Assembly: GCA_003194525.1 (NCBI GenBank)
Contig: NBIV01000076.1
Span: 1 to 64,000, forward strand
DNA: 64,000 bases
Reading direction: 5' to 3'
Source: Gracilariopsis chorda
Lineage: Eukaryota; Rhodophyta; Florideophyceae; Gracilariales; Gracilariaceae
The stretch's first letter is position 1; the number at the start of each line of letters is the position of its first letter. The notes below the pieces were generated by a model. The model was not told the origin of the DNA. It did no database searches and worked only from the letters and a program-made list of their open reading frames with translations. The translations under genes and the position numbers were made by a program. This document shows, one piece after another, positions 43,618 through 55,600 of the stretch.

Positions 43618-44169
43618 TTTAATTTAACGAAAAAAGAAATAATCAATTCAATTTTTTTAAACCGCTAAAAGATTTGACGGGGTTCCAGAATAAACTCCAA
43701 TATAACACAAAGTTGAAAGTGAAAAAATGGTTTCAGTTTCTTCCTTTGCACCTACCGCGCTTAGTCGCATGAGCAATTAAAAAAAATTGCTGCAAGGCTT
43801 ATATTTACCCGATGCAGTCGTGCGCAGCACAGGCACTCTCGACACACTCCTGTTGCATTATGACGGGCAGAGTGTGCCCAGCCGGTTTTCAAGCCATTTG
43901 ATGTTAAACCCGCGTCCGGTTGTAACGATTGGTCTGCCTTTACTCACACACCGAAGTGTGCTTTCCGGCCCCAAGACTTGGGACACGGCGGCCGCCCCGG
44001 ACCCTGTACCGCATGCTGGTACTAGGCCCAGGAAACCCTCAGACTTCCTGGATCGTTGTCAGACGACCAGTATACCACAGAGGAGCACCTGAACTCTCCC
44101 AGATCCATGGTGCTTAGTGAGTTACTCTTGTGGCGACCTGCATACGAGCTCGGCCTTGCCTAGGTCCCA
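43618..44169. other. Intergenic DNA, unrecognised
   Basis: It is an AT-rich stretch followed by a GC-richer region with a 101-codon frame (43787-44092) that resembles nothing known. No repeat or gene is supported. Confidence 0.5.
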
Positions 44170-44222
44170 GGCCAGCAATAGTGCCCAAAGTAGCAAAAGT
44201 TTACGACACTGCACTATTGGCC
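44170..44222. repeat. Hairpin 1 of a four-hairpin cluster
   Basis: AATAGTGC 44177-44184 pairs with GCACTATT 44211-44218, and GGCC 44170-44173 with GGCC 44219-44222. A 3-nt bulge separates the two pairings. Confidence 0.75.
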
Positions 44223-44276
44223 AAGCCTGCATGGGATGAAAAATAATGGTTAGTGTCAGCAAGTGAGATGCATTTG

Positions 44277-44335
44277 GCACTGCGCTAGTGCAGTATATAT
44301 GATGCTCTGTGCATTGTGCTGCACTGGCGCAGTGC
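44277..44335. repeat. Hairpin 2 of a four-hairpin cluster
   Basis: The arms 44277-44293 and 44319-44335 pair at 16 of 17 positions, with a T/G wobble at the other. The loop is 25 nt. Confidence 0.85.
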
Positions 44336-44360
44336 AAAAAGGGAGCCATGTTTCATGCAA

Positions 44361-44428
44361 GCCACCTGCTGCTGAGTGGCTGGCACTGCAGTCATTAACT
44401 GTTGTGCCAGCCACTCAGCAGCAGTGGC
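44361..44428. repeat. Hairpin 3, ~25-bp nearly perfect stem (small-RNA precursor-like)
   Basis: The arms 44361-44386 and 44404-44428 pair along their whole length except for one bulged C. The loop is 17 nt. The size and shape resemble a microRNA precursor, but a transposon-derived inverted repeat fits as well. Confidence 0.85.
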
Positions 44429-44520
44429 AGTCAACAAACAGCAGCAGCCAATACGCTCTGTGCTTTGCTGCTGCTGCTGCGGATGCTGCTGCTGCTGCTG
44501 GTGAATGTTTTGAATGGCAG

Positions 44521-44596
44521 GGAGGCGTTGCGCCAAAAGAGGTCTCTGCAGGCGCTTAAGGAGGCGTACGGGCGTGTTTATTGGCGCAACGCCTCC
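44521..44596. repeat. Hairpin 4, 16-bp perfect inverted repeat
   Basis: The arms 44521-44536 and 44581-44596 are perfect reverse complements 44 nt apart. A CTG triplet run lies at 44467-44500, between hairpins 3 and 4. Confidence 0.85.
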
Positions 44597-45960
44597 GTTC
44601 AATCAACAGTTACGCCCTCATACGCTTTTAAATCTATAGAATGGAGAGATCTGCAGCTGATTGACGCTACCAAGGTTGGTGTCAGTTGCGAGGGGATTCG
44701 CCTCAATAATATCTATGGGAGGAACCGTTCACAAAAGGCTAGATTTCGAAATTGTTTTGAAGAATATACTCTACCCCGAAATTTATAAAATTACGGCCCT
44801 CATAGTCAACTCCTACCGCTTTGGCGTGCGATGTTACATACTTTGACAAACCTGAAGACGCCATCCCGATGGCAATAAACGGCGTGGCGGTGACGATCCA
44901 AACACATACAATACTTTGCCGTACTTTGTAGCCGATAGATGAACACTAACCACCAATACGACCAAATTAGGGGTTCAAATCATCAAACTTTACAGAGACA
45001 ACACAAATACACGAACCAATGACTGGTATTTCAACTTAAACCGGTCCTGCAAGTTCAACCAAGAAACTTTAAGCAATATAAACAACCATTTCAGATGAAC
45101 ACAATGGAAAGAGAACCAGAGAAAAAGATAGTCCAGACCATATTTGAAACCAAAAACTTTAGAAGAAAAGAAACAGCTGCCAACCAGACGAAACTGTGAT
45201 ATTCCAAGGGACGACACAAGAAAATGGACCCTTCAAGACTATAACAAGATCAAGACAAGATAAAGAAATAAATCATAAGCCGAGAACCCCGGAAACGGTT
45301 TTGGAAATATGTGTGGGTGCAGGGACCACGGGTCTGCTAAGGTTACAATACTGTCACTTCAATCAGAAAATAGCTACTAAACTCTACAAAAGAGGCTGTT
45401 GAAGCTGAGCCGGGCTGCAGGCTGGGGTCGAGTGATGGGGTGTGGTGGCTGGAGCTGGAGGAGAAGCCAACATCCAGCGCATTTTATAGAAAGCACAGCT
45501 AGTGCATACGCTCTTCTATCGCAAAGCGGCATGGCCTGCTACCCTCGCAGGACGCAACTTGTAAGTAACTTCTTACCTTGACGCAATAGTATGCGCAAAT
45601 GGCTGTTACCGAACCAGTAAAACGTAACTACAAGAAGTGTATAATCGCAGTCAATATATATAACTCCATGGCCAATATGGCCCGTTTAATTTCCACTGTA
45701 GTCATGCATCGTCATTTCCAACGCCACAGTACATTGCGCTGGCATGTGCATATCTGCGTGTTGTACTATTTGTTCCAGAAACCTGCTTCACTATCACACT
45801 CGTGGTCGGCGCACGTCTTGCAATTTACAGATCTCACATGCTTCCACCTCACCTTTGGTAATTTTGATGAAAGCAACATGACCTCGAACGGGCACATCTT
45901 TGGTAAGCTTCCAAAACGTCAATTATGGAAACTATACACCGTCCAAAATGTTCTCTGATA
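44597..45960. other. Intergenic DNA, unrecognised
   Basis: Only short frames without recognisable motifs are present. About 44990-45260 is A-rich on the plus strand. No element ends were found. Confidence 0.5.
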
Positions 45961-46712
45961 AGCTCTTTAACAAAATCGGCAACTATATCGACAGTCACCA
46001 ACGTTTGACTCTTCCGTTGTTTCGACATCTTGGACTACTTTCTGCGCCTGCTGTGCCCCTACCCCCGAACACTTGCCTTGCAGATACTCCAAAGCAACGT
46101 TGCGTACGCTTTTTTTCAACCACTCGTCTTTTCGACGCCTAAAATCAGTTTGTTTCTTCGACTGAGTTTGCTGCTTCTTAATCTCTTCTTTCCTACATTC
46201 TGCTGCTTTTCGATCGGCTTCAGCCATAACTTGTCGTTGCTTCTCTCATCTCTCTGCATTCTTCATTGGTTTCTCTTCCAGCATCTTTGAAACAGTTTTA
46301 TACTCGGGTAGTGCACCACAATCTAGTGGAACAGAAGTTGATTCGTTCGTCACGTCAAACATAAGCTTCTTCTCCGTTCGAAACGGCAAAATTCTTTTCC
46401 TGACAATGCTGGATGCCAACCTAGTGCTATCTAGAAGCACTTTGAGGTTATTTATCTTGAAAAGATCGCGTTTATCACTCTCACATATGACTTTGGCCTT
46501 CAGGCATTCCTTTAAATTGGTCCTTTTCTGCTGAAATTTCAATATTATATGCGCAATTGCCACATCCGCAGAACGATTTACACAGAACCAGTCCTCTGTT
46601 TGGATCCTGAAGCGATCTGCTAACATAAAATAGAATCAGGAAAACCCTGTGTCTTGGAATGAAGTCCTGGTAATTGGAGGTGTTACGTTTTGATGTTCAT
46701 GCACATCACATG

Positions 46713-46915
46713 TGTAACACAGAACACAGCCTACAAGCCAAGGTACGCCTGATTACCGTGATCGGCTTGTAGATGTCCTGTACTCAAACATTAGCTGGCT
46801 TGTAGCATATTCATAGAAGTCTCTAGACCACTACAAGATCTGTATAAAATGAGCGTCAGCTCACCTTCCCATCTATTTGGAGAAGGCCAGACTTCATTCA
46901 CCTTCACTACATTAC
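46713..46915 (+). repeat. Left LTR of the TRIM-like element (split by hAT)
   Basis: 203 bases lie before the hAT insertion and the last A lies after it at 49183. It matches the right LTR, including CTACAAGATCTGTRTAAAAT and GGAGAAGGCCAGA. Confidence 0.88.
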
Positions 46916-49174
46916 CAGGGGTGGATTGCAATCAATTGCATTGCAATTAATTGCAATCCCAGGATTGCATTCTGGGATTTCTCTCCCATTCCGGGGCTGC
47001 AATTTGCTGGAAGCATTAGCAACCCTCGATACACTCTGATTGGGAATCTTCATAGTACATAAGCAGTTTATATAGCAGTTACAATAAAAATTCTACCGTT
47101 TCAAGATAAGCAGTGAAAACCAGATTTTTCAACGGAAACAAAACCCTGTTGCGAAAAAATCTTTCCATCCATCCCTGCCACAGAAGTAAATCCCAAGAAA
47201 AGGAGTACAATGGTCTTCTTCGTACCTTCTCACAGCAATCACGAGTGTCAAAATGGGCTTTTTCTCACCAGACCCAGCCCCAAAACAGGTGTTTCACGTG
47301 CTCTGAACGTTCATTTGCACATACCATTAGCATATCAAGTGCAAATCAGGAAAGCTTACGCAGAGAGAGCAACTTGTGTTTCAATGCCCCAATCCGCACT
47401 GCAAAGAAAAAGACAGAAAATTGCACTGCCAAAAGAGCAAAGGCTTTAAAATCCCGCTCGACATCTTAAGAACTGTATTGCACACAGTAACGAAGAAAAA
47501 TTGCTGCAGCTTTACAACGATATGCTTAAACAGAAAGCATTGTACCCAGATCAAGCACCACCATCTACTTTCTTGCTCAAAATTACGCCACGGAAAAAGC
47601 AGTGATTAACTACATACGCCTCATTGTATTCAAGAATATGCCATTGAACATAGTAGATAATGAAAATGTTCGCACTTTTTCAAAGCACAGCAAACGTTTC
47701 TCGCGCAAAATGGTCAGAGGTTTAATTATTTAAACTCACCGAACTTGTCGAGAAACGAATTGCCAAAGAAATTCAAGCTGCAAAGCGAGGAGCCATCCTT
47801 CACAACTAATGGAGCTGTGGTGGAGTGCACAACATCGGCCTCTATGCTTCTTACATAACTGAGATCGATAATGGTAAGAATAGGAAATGATCATCCTTTT
47901 ATGAGGATGTACATGTACCACTACGTTCGTGCTCACCGATGGCCAAACTGTAACACAAAGGCGGTGAAGTGGATATAACGGAGAAAAACCTGGAAGAAGC
48001 CGTTTCGTTCTGTGCGGAAACTCACGCCCAACACATCAAGTCGATGTTTTGGTCTTACGACGTCGACGTTCTCTCTTGCACCGTTTGTCAAAGTTCAGAC
48101 AACTGCAAAGTGAATATGAAGGTGCCAAACTTACTAAGTATACCTCATGTTGCGTGTAAAAGTCATCTTGTTAAGTTAGAGGACAAATACATTGTGAAGA
48201 ATACGAGAGATCTGGAACTAAAATTGTCATCGATTCACGAAACTATGGTTCAATGCAAGCATCGCTTACGCAATGCTGCTCTACTGTGCAACATATTTGG
48301 TCTTCGACCTGTAATACATAATCAGACTTGCAGGTCTGGTAAGCTCTACATGCTGGAAGGGTTTCTGCGGATCAGAGATGAGTTGATTGAGATAGGCGAG
48401 AACGAGAGGTTGGAACTCGTTGTTAGTAGCAGCGTCGCATTTAAGAACAAAGTGCAATGCTAGTGCAAGCAACTTTCGAAAATGATATGACCAAAAAGGA
48501 GCTGCTGACTAGCAAGATCTCTTTGTTGCATTGTCAATATGGGATGGATCTGCTGGTTGACGATGTCTATGCTGGCTTTAATGAATCTGGTTATCTGTTC
48601 TGTCCTTGCTTCTTACATAAAACGTGTATTGCGAACACTGCTGGAATCTTGCATGATCCTTGTTTTGAGATTGGCGTTTGCAAGATTTAAGACAATCGTA
48701 CTGCTGCTCTGATATATGCAGCAACAATTGCTTGTGAACCTTTTTCATTACCGATAGAGGACTCTGAACATGAAGATGGAATCTTTTCCCGTAGTATGGA
48801 GGAGTACAAGCAGCGTCTGCAGGGTAAAAAGCGCCGAAAGATACGTTGGGAAACAAGTTTTATGAATTGCGATTTTATTCTAGGTTCTGTTGCTGAGGTG
48901 GAAAGATTGTGGTCTATGGCAGATAAGATTCTATCGGATAACTGCATGCGCCCAACCCTGCAGTTTTTTGAAGCAATTGTTTTCCTTCGTGTGAATGCAA
49001 GGTTTTGGGACATTCATCTTGTTCAAGAAGCTTTGTAACTGTCTTTGAATGACAATGAAAGAATTTCTTGACTGGGATTGCAATCGGGATTTTGTTTGGT
49101 AAAAGATTGCAATTGGGATGGCGATTGCTGTTACGAACAGCCATCCCCTCTCCATCAGATTGATTCCATGCCTC
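46916..49174 (+). mobile_element. hAT DNA transposon (decayed)
   Basis: It is flanked by the 8-bp duplication TACATTAC at 46908-46915 and 49175-49182, the hallmark length for hAT. The left end CAGGGGTGGATTG and the reverse complement of the right end (GAGGCATGGAATC) form an imperfect terminal repeat. It encodes the transposase remnant below. Confidence 0.85.
47375..49038 (+). pseudogene. hAT transposase with BED-type finger and dimerisation domain
   Basis: Fragments in order are a Cys/His finger (FQCPNPHC...HLKNC) at about 47376-47490, KNMPLNIVDNENVRTF near 47640, a 164-codon frame 47969-48463 with SSDNCKVN and PHVACKSH (Asp and Cys/His positions of the RNase H-like core), and the C-terminal SVAEVERLWSMADKIL segment (48796-49038), the hAT dimerisation domain. 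Stops and frameshifts separate them. An upstream ATG at 47210 may be the original start. Confidence 0.78.
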
Positions 49175-49183
49175 TACATTACA

Positions 49184-50063
49184 TTTAGTAGCATCTTTTC
49201 CCATACTCGCTGCTTGGATCAAACGCGCAGTTAATACGCACGACGCTATGCGCTGCTCATCACCGACCTTCAGCTACTACGCTTTTGCCACTCTACTACT
49301 CCAGGTTGTAAAACCCCGTCGCTTAGACACCGAGATCTAAGTCACCGACAAGAAGATTGCCCTCCACTTTCATCGCTGAGTTCCTACATTTAACCCCGCA
49401 ATCATCTCCGATGGACACCCCTCGTCCCCATTCGTCAATGCATTTCTACAAGCAGCTACGAGCACGACAATTGCGCTGCGCAGTCAACTTCCACCGCTTC
49501 GTTCTTACACGCATCCACATGACCATGACATTTGGAAACCGTTGTTCACTTTTCACCGGTAGTATTGCCTTCTGTAAAGGTCAATGTTCCCGGCTAATGA
49601 TCATGGTTCTGACTTCGCTTTCTCTTTTTGGCAGAATAGAGAAGCTTTACAAGCTGTTGCACAATGACTTGTAATTTCTCTTTGCCTCTCAGTCGTTGAT
49701 GTCGAATGTTACTGTGCCAGTCTTTCATGCACTGGTTACTGTTCATATTATCGTATATTCACTTATTCTGTTCCGGAATATTTGATGGTGGCTTGCGTGG
49801 AATGGTATGCACCACCACAAATAAAGTTCTTCGTCTACCCACCACAGCATTGAGTTTCAACACACGCTGTCGGCAATCTTCTCGATATCTTAAGTTCCCG
49901 TTTGGCTACGCTTTCAATCACTACTTCTGTCGAATTTAAAGTAATGGCACCCTCTCTACGTCCAGCTGAGCACTAAGCCTCTGTTCCCGGTTTGTTGCTA
50001 TCATCACTTTCATCGATTGGCACATTGTTCAACCAGGGCATTCAACTTCGAAACTGGGGTGAA
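49184..50063 (+). other. Internal region of the TRIM-like element
   Basis: This holds TAGTAGCAT (one change from TGGTAGCAT) just after the LTR, then 860 bases with no recognisable gag or pol domain, and ends AACTGGGGTGAA before the right LTR. A 105-codon frame at 49357-49674 is unrecognised. Confidence 0.6.
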
Positions 50064-50946
50064 TGTAACACAGAAGACAGCCTAAAAGCCAAGTCACGCC
50101 TGAACACCGTGATCGGTGCTAGACGTAGTAACTATTATCCCTCTTATTGAGTAGAATTGGCTCCAGGATCAGTTCTAACATGTCTACTTTTCCTATTTCC
50201 ATTCTTTTCGATCTTCTGAAGATATCGGTTACCTATTTGACATGTCTTCCTGGCCTCAATGCCAAGTTGACATCTTTTGTGACATATTGTCAATATGACA
50301 CGACAACATGCTTATGTCAGAAAAGCTCCGGCCGACCGCGTGGACAAAGATAGCTCCGAAATACATGTTTCTTACTACTTACAACGTTGGCCATCACCCC
50401 ACATGGCACAGCAATGATCAAAAGGTCATAGAAGGTTCTCGAGAGATCCGTATCAAGTCACCAAGGTCACTTTGGGGTTATGCGAGATCATCAAGAACCT
50501 GTCTGCTGCTGGTCCTTGCCAGGTCATAGAGCAAGTTATCAGCTGGGGAAGTCGCCAAGTCATCAAATGGATATATCTGGCATTGAACCCGGTAAACCAC
50601 CCACGTATGGAGGTCAACGAGAAGACCAAGCATAATGCCGTTAAACACGGACGAGCGCTCATTGACTAGTGGCACTGATAGAACTACGCTAGACCCTCTA
50701 TATAAACCCCGATGGATGCTCCGAACGTCTACTCGGATTATCACCATCGACTTCTCACCATTCTCAACCATTGCACATCTGTTCCTAACAATGGGCTTGT
50801 AGCTGTCATTTACACAAATAGTAGCTAGCTTGTAGCTTAGTCATAGAAGTCTCTAGACTACTACAAGATCTGTGTAAAATGAGGGTCACCGGACCTTCCC
50901 CTCCATTTGGAGAAGGCCAGATTTCATTCACCATCATTACATTACA
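50064..50946 (+). repeat. Right LTR of the TRIM-like element (split by solo LTR)
   Basis: 53 bases (50064-50116) and 151 bases (50796-50946) flank the inserted solo LTR and together give 204 bp, equal to the left LTR. Confidence 0.88.
50117..50790 (+). repeat. Solo LTR, 674 bp, same family as 34803-35454
   Basis: It begins TGCTAGA and ends CCTAACA, and is flanked by ATCGG at 50112-50116 and ATGGG at 50791-50795. The left LTR of the host element keeps a single ATCGG, which shows the second copy has mutated. It aligns with the minus-strand LTR at 34803-35454. Confidence 0.85.
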
Positions 50947-51779
50947 ACATGCAAGATTGAAACGCGGAGTTCGTGTTTCCAAAAGGGCGGAGCTGTTGAA
51001 TTGATCTCTGAGTTATTGCAATGAAACCTTGAGGGCTGTATTTATCCGTTGATCACAAGTCTGAAGAATTTTTGAGCTATTCGCAGGCTTTACAACTGAG
51101 AGGCATTTGTTTTTCTCGCACTCAACGACGGAATTTCTGTCCATCGTCAAAATGTAGGCCTTGGAATTTGGGACATGTTTGCAAACCAAGCGGTCTACAT
51201 GCAACATGAATGTGGGCAAGAATCTGACTATCCATGGTTCCTTTTCTGTACATTTGATGAATGCATCATCTGACGTTCCGTTTGGTCTTTGAAAAAGATT
51301 TCATATCTCAGCACTGTTGTTGTATATAGCGGGAAATGGAATTAACCAATTTTAGATTACGTTTTTGCCGGCTACAATGAAGAATGTAGGAGCATTCTTT
51401 CCCGCGGCAGAGCATATAATTACGGCTGTGATGTGCTTGTATTTCGGAACAAACAAAGTGGCTCCGAGAACAGAGCTATGCAAATCTGCTTTCCAGAACA
51501 GACTTCTTTCCAGAAATAGTGAGCTTACGCCAGGACATTTCAGCAATTTCTTTAGCAGAATTCTGCAACTGCCATTAAACTGAAATGCAGATTGCATAAT
51601 TATATTCCACACATGTGACGAGAGAAGCGGAAAAGTGAGTTGTTAGTGAAGGCCCGTAAGCGCAGTTGAGAGCCAACACTGGTGACATGTATGCAAGTTT
51701 CTGCACCAAAATTCCGGAAACAAATATTAGTACGCAACTGCGTGGCTACTGACCAGACTACTGACCAAGCCAAAGCAAA

Positions 51780-52602
51780 GATGGCAGAGGTGTTAATAGA
51801 AGCTGCGCCTAGAACAGGCAAGGCGGGGCGTCATTCGTGGTTTACGGCAGCCCAGGATCTGATCATTGCGGGGGAAGTGGCAGCTGCAAATGAAAGTATG
51901 CCTAATTACGGCGAGATCAGAAAGCGGTTTGAAAGCGTTGCCGCAAAAGGTTAACGAAAACGCGGCCTTTGAAGACGATTCTTTTACATGGAAATCAGCA
52001 CAGGATAGGTACAAGCGTATGCAGGAGCACTACAGCATGCAAGAAGATGCCAATCTGCACTTGTAAGGTGTAGAGGGTGGAGAAATGGGTGAGCTGGCTG
52101 ATCTCCTTATGAAGATGCTTGAAGCGATGGTCGACTGGGAGGAGCAAAAAAGGGCTACAAAGATTGCTGAGCGAAAGAAAGAAGAAGAGAAGGAGAGGAT
52201 GGGTCAAGCGTTGATTGATACTGTGAGAAGACGAAGGAAGATTGAGAACAGCTCAGAGGGGGACAGTGCCAAAAATTCGGATGATGGGAGCTTTACTTTT
52301 TCAACCGCTAGGAAGAACAAAAAGAGGCATTTCTCAAATAAGTTGCATAGCGACGAGATGGATCGTTTTGGATTGCACATGAAATAGGCCGACCTGGCGA
52401 AAACAGCTCTCGAAAAAGAGTGGCTTGCCTTCGAGCAAGAGCGAGCTGTTGCAGACCGCATCGAAGGCGAAAAGGAGCGTGACGAAAGACGCTTGGAAAG
52501 GGAAGCAGAACGCCAGGAACGCCGAGATGAACGCATTGAGCAGCAAAAGCTCGAGCTGGAGAAGTTCAAAGCGATGATTGAGTCTTTCAATCGCTACAGG
52601 TA
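51780..52602 (+). pseudogene. Myb/SANT-like DNA-binding protein with coiled-coil tail, broken
   Basis: The frame starts near ATG 51781 with a helix-rich domain (GRHSWFTAAQDLIIAGEV) like the Myb/SANT-like domains of plant and protist regulators. It shifts near 51945 and continues in another frame (TWKSAQDRYKRMQEHY). After a TAA at about 52063 comes ELADLLMKMLEAM and a Lys/Glu/Arg-rich coiled coil, interrupted by TAG at 52385 and ending at TAA about 52602. Such proteins form large families near transposons, and a transposon accessory gene is possible. Inactive as read. Confidence 0.6.
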
Positions 52603-52641
52603 AATGGGTACAAATCACCACCTTCCATTAGAGCATATTCA

Positions 52642-55600
52642 ATGATTTTAAGAGAAAAGTCTCAAAAACTGCGTAGTTTCTCCTCATGGAACGCCCCTGC
52701 GGGGCATAACGCCATTGCCGAGCGCATCAATCGCACTACGGAAGAAGCTACTCGAGATTTGCTGATTCAGGCCAATTTGCCAGAATGTTTATGGCCGTAT
52801 GAATTAAAGTATGTTATGTATGTTCGCAGTTGAGTCCCCCACTCTACCACTGGCTTGAATCCATACCTCTTAGGGACTGGTAGTAAGCTGTCGTTGAAGT
52901 ACATTAGAGTGTTTGGATGCGCAGCGTATGTATTGAAAATGAACCCGGACACTAATTTCGAGTCTCGTGCACTTGAGGGAGTGTACTTGCAGACTCTAGA
53001 GCATGGTGTTTATGAGGATCTGATCACTGATGAATGTGACATTCCTCAAGTTTTGAGGTACTGGCACGTCACTTTTGATGAATCCATATTCCCTGGGGCA
53101 CCATATCACACAAATTACATGGATGACGAGAGTGCATCAGACATTAATTATAGTAGCGCTGGGTACGACAGCTGCAGTGAAAGCTCAGATGAGTTCTCAC
53201 TTCATGGTGTCGAAGAACCTAAGTCTGTCCCAGAAACTGGTACAACAGAGGCACCAGATCATCCCACAGAAACTGTGAATGATGTTGAAATTCCTAGACC
53301 CTGCTGCTAGTGATACTGGTGATGGGGAGGACAGCAAGAACGACTCTAGTGATCTTGGTGAGTCGAATGTTCAGTCTGGAATAGGCTCCAAGTGCACTCG
53401 TCGCAATCGGCGTGCACCACAATGTTGGTGGCATATGGCTGGTGCTACTACTTCTCAAGTAGACGTGACCACCAGTGACGGCCCAACCCTTCAGGAGGCA
53501 TTGTCCTCAGCTCCATCCGAAAGAGCGCAATGAGAGAGCGCTATTGATGAAGAGCTCACATCACTGAATGACAAAGGTAGTTGGGTTCCAGATGACTCAC
53601 TGCAGTCACAGCCGCTACTTACGCATATCATTCTTAAGGTGAAACGTAGTGCAAATGCTGCAGTTGACCGATTCCGAGCTCGTATCGTAGCAGGAAGAAA
53701 CCACCAGACATATGGTCAGGATTACATGGCGACCTATGCACCAGTTGTGTCTTTCGGCTTAGTTCGCATGTTCCTGTACATTATGCTGTGCATGCAAATA
53801 TATATCGCACAGGTTGACAATAAGACTACATTCCTGAATGGTGACCTGAAGGAAGACGTCTGGTTAATGTCTCCAAGTGGTATTTCTGGGCTCAAGTCAC
53901 GATGCTACAAACTTCTGAAGGCCATATATGGTGTCAAGCATGCTCAGCTTGCTTGGCACACAAAGGTCAGTACTGACATTAAAGGATTAGGATTTGAAGA
54001 ACTGCCTAATCGCCATGTGTGTTTCTACGCAAACGGACAAGTAACATCTATGCGTAGATACTGGTACACGTGGACGACCTGCTCATCTTTACAGCAAGTG
54101 CTGAAGAACGGTCCCGAATCTTGGAGGAGCTCAAGGCATTGTATGACCTGAGGCTTGAGGATCGTGTCAGACTCTACCTTGGTGTTGAGTGTACGTGGAG
54201 GATGGACTCCAATGGGCAGGTGCTGGGTGTAAATCTCGTACAACCCAAATAAATCGAAGGGGTACTGCGCAGGTTTCGAGTGCAGAATTCGAAACCAGCA
54301 CCAAGCCCAATGGTGGAATAGTTCTTTGCTTCAATTGATGTGGAAGAGGACAAGTCACCCGTGATGTTCAATTGCATCAGCAGGTGATCGGGTCTCTGCT
54401 GTACGTGGCATTACGTACGCCTTTGAATATATTGGCTCCTGCTATTATACTGGCGCGCTTCCAGAATGATCCTACTGCATACTTCCATCGAGCAGCCAAA
54501 CGTGTGTTACGATACCTACGTGGTTCTGGTGGTCATGTTTTAATGTAACGGCATGGAATTCTACATTTAAATGCTTTTGTATACTCTGATTTCGAGGGTT
54601 ATACCACAGATCGCAAGTCTTTGTCTGGGTATTTGATTAAACCTGGCTCCAGCTCATGTTTCTTTGGTGCTCGTAAGTGTAGTGCAACGCCCTCAGGGAG
54701 GGATTCTTGGTACTTGAACGCTTTCCCGATATTATCGGTTGTGTAGTGTGTGTATGAATTACGCCCCACAATGGTGGGTATGGACACGTGGGACACGGTT
54801 TTGGGTCAATTGGCGGTTGGCCACAGTAGTAGATGTTGCCACGAAATGTGGAGTATTTTAGTTGATTTTATTTATTATTTTCACACCCATTTCTGGGAAG
54901 CTAGTACTTAGTGCGACGGCGCACTGCCGTCGCACCAGTAAACCTTCCCCAACAAGGGACCCCAACCTGGGGAATTGGCTCTAGTTGTTGCCGCTTGCGC
55001 GCGTACTCTACTCCTCCTTGGAGGGAAACGCCGTAAACCGCGGGACATCTAACCCCCTTGCACATCTAAAGGGACCCATCACTGGGAGTATAATTGTTCC
55101 AATTGCATTGGTGTTTCGCCCTGTATAGGGATATTGTTACCGGCATCGCCGTTCGTCCCCGTCGCTCTCGCGACTCACTTCGCCCTCTTTTCCTCCTCTT
55201 CGTCCTTCCTTTTTCCCCTTCTTAGGGTAGCACCTCCCGCTATCCGCGGCCCTCGTGTGCGCATCCGCTCACACACCCCCACTTACGTGGAAACATACCT
55301 CTACTGAGGATCACACTCCGCTCACGCGGATACCGATTCTTCGCCTTCACCTCCCTGCGCAAGTCGCGACAGGTGTCCCTGGTCTTACAAACCGGCTTCG
55401 CCGTGACACCTCTGGGAGGGCTCTACCCAACTGGGTTCACCTTGTGAGAGGAAGATCCCGAACTTCTTTCGGTGTTTTTTCCCCCTGGGGCATTGCACCA
55501 CAGTAAGCAATGCTCAGTTGCACTGTCTGCTGGTGAGGCCGAGTACTTGGAATTGGTAGTGGCGGCTCAAGAGGTACTTTGGATATCACGTGTGCTGAGA

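Larger units (their letters stand above)
46713..50946 (+). mobile_element. Non-autonomous LTR element (TRIM-like), 204-bp LTRs
   Basis: It is flanked by the 5-bp duplication ACATG at 46708-46712 and 50947-50951. The LTRs begin TGTAACACAG and end TTACA. After removal of later insertions both LTRs are exactly 204 bp. The internal part 49184-50063 is only 880 bp and has no retrotransposon domains. A worn primer-binding site TAGTAGCAT follows the left LTR, and a purine-rich tract precedes the right one. Strand is assigned from these. Confidence 0.88.
45967..51612 (-). pseudogene. pogo-like DDE transposase split by nested insertions
   Basis: On the minus strand 51612-51352 holds the DDE_1 segment KHITAVIICSAAGKNAP. 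51219-51013 holds LSVVKPANSSKILQTCDQR, the usual PANTSH..QP region, then INTALK. After the inserted LTR element the C-terminal part resumes at 46707 (ITRTSFQDTG...FMLADRFR) and runs through a Lys/Glu-rich coiled region to TGA at 45967. Several stops and frame changes are present. The gene order across the insertion is the main evidence that both parts are one gene. Confidence 0.7.

Noticed and set aside
43787-44092. 101-codon ORF
   Set aside because: No motif, homology or composition support; it may be chance.
52204-52590. Serine-rich minus-strand ORF
   Set aside because: It is the antisense shadow of the charged coiled-coil part of the Myb-like pseudogene.
54900-55480. GC-rich segment that at first looked like an rRNA fragment
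   Set aside because: No conserved rRNA core is recognisable, and it lies inside a solo LTR with clear ends and target duplication.
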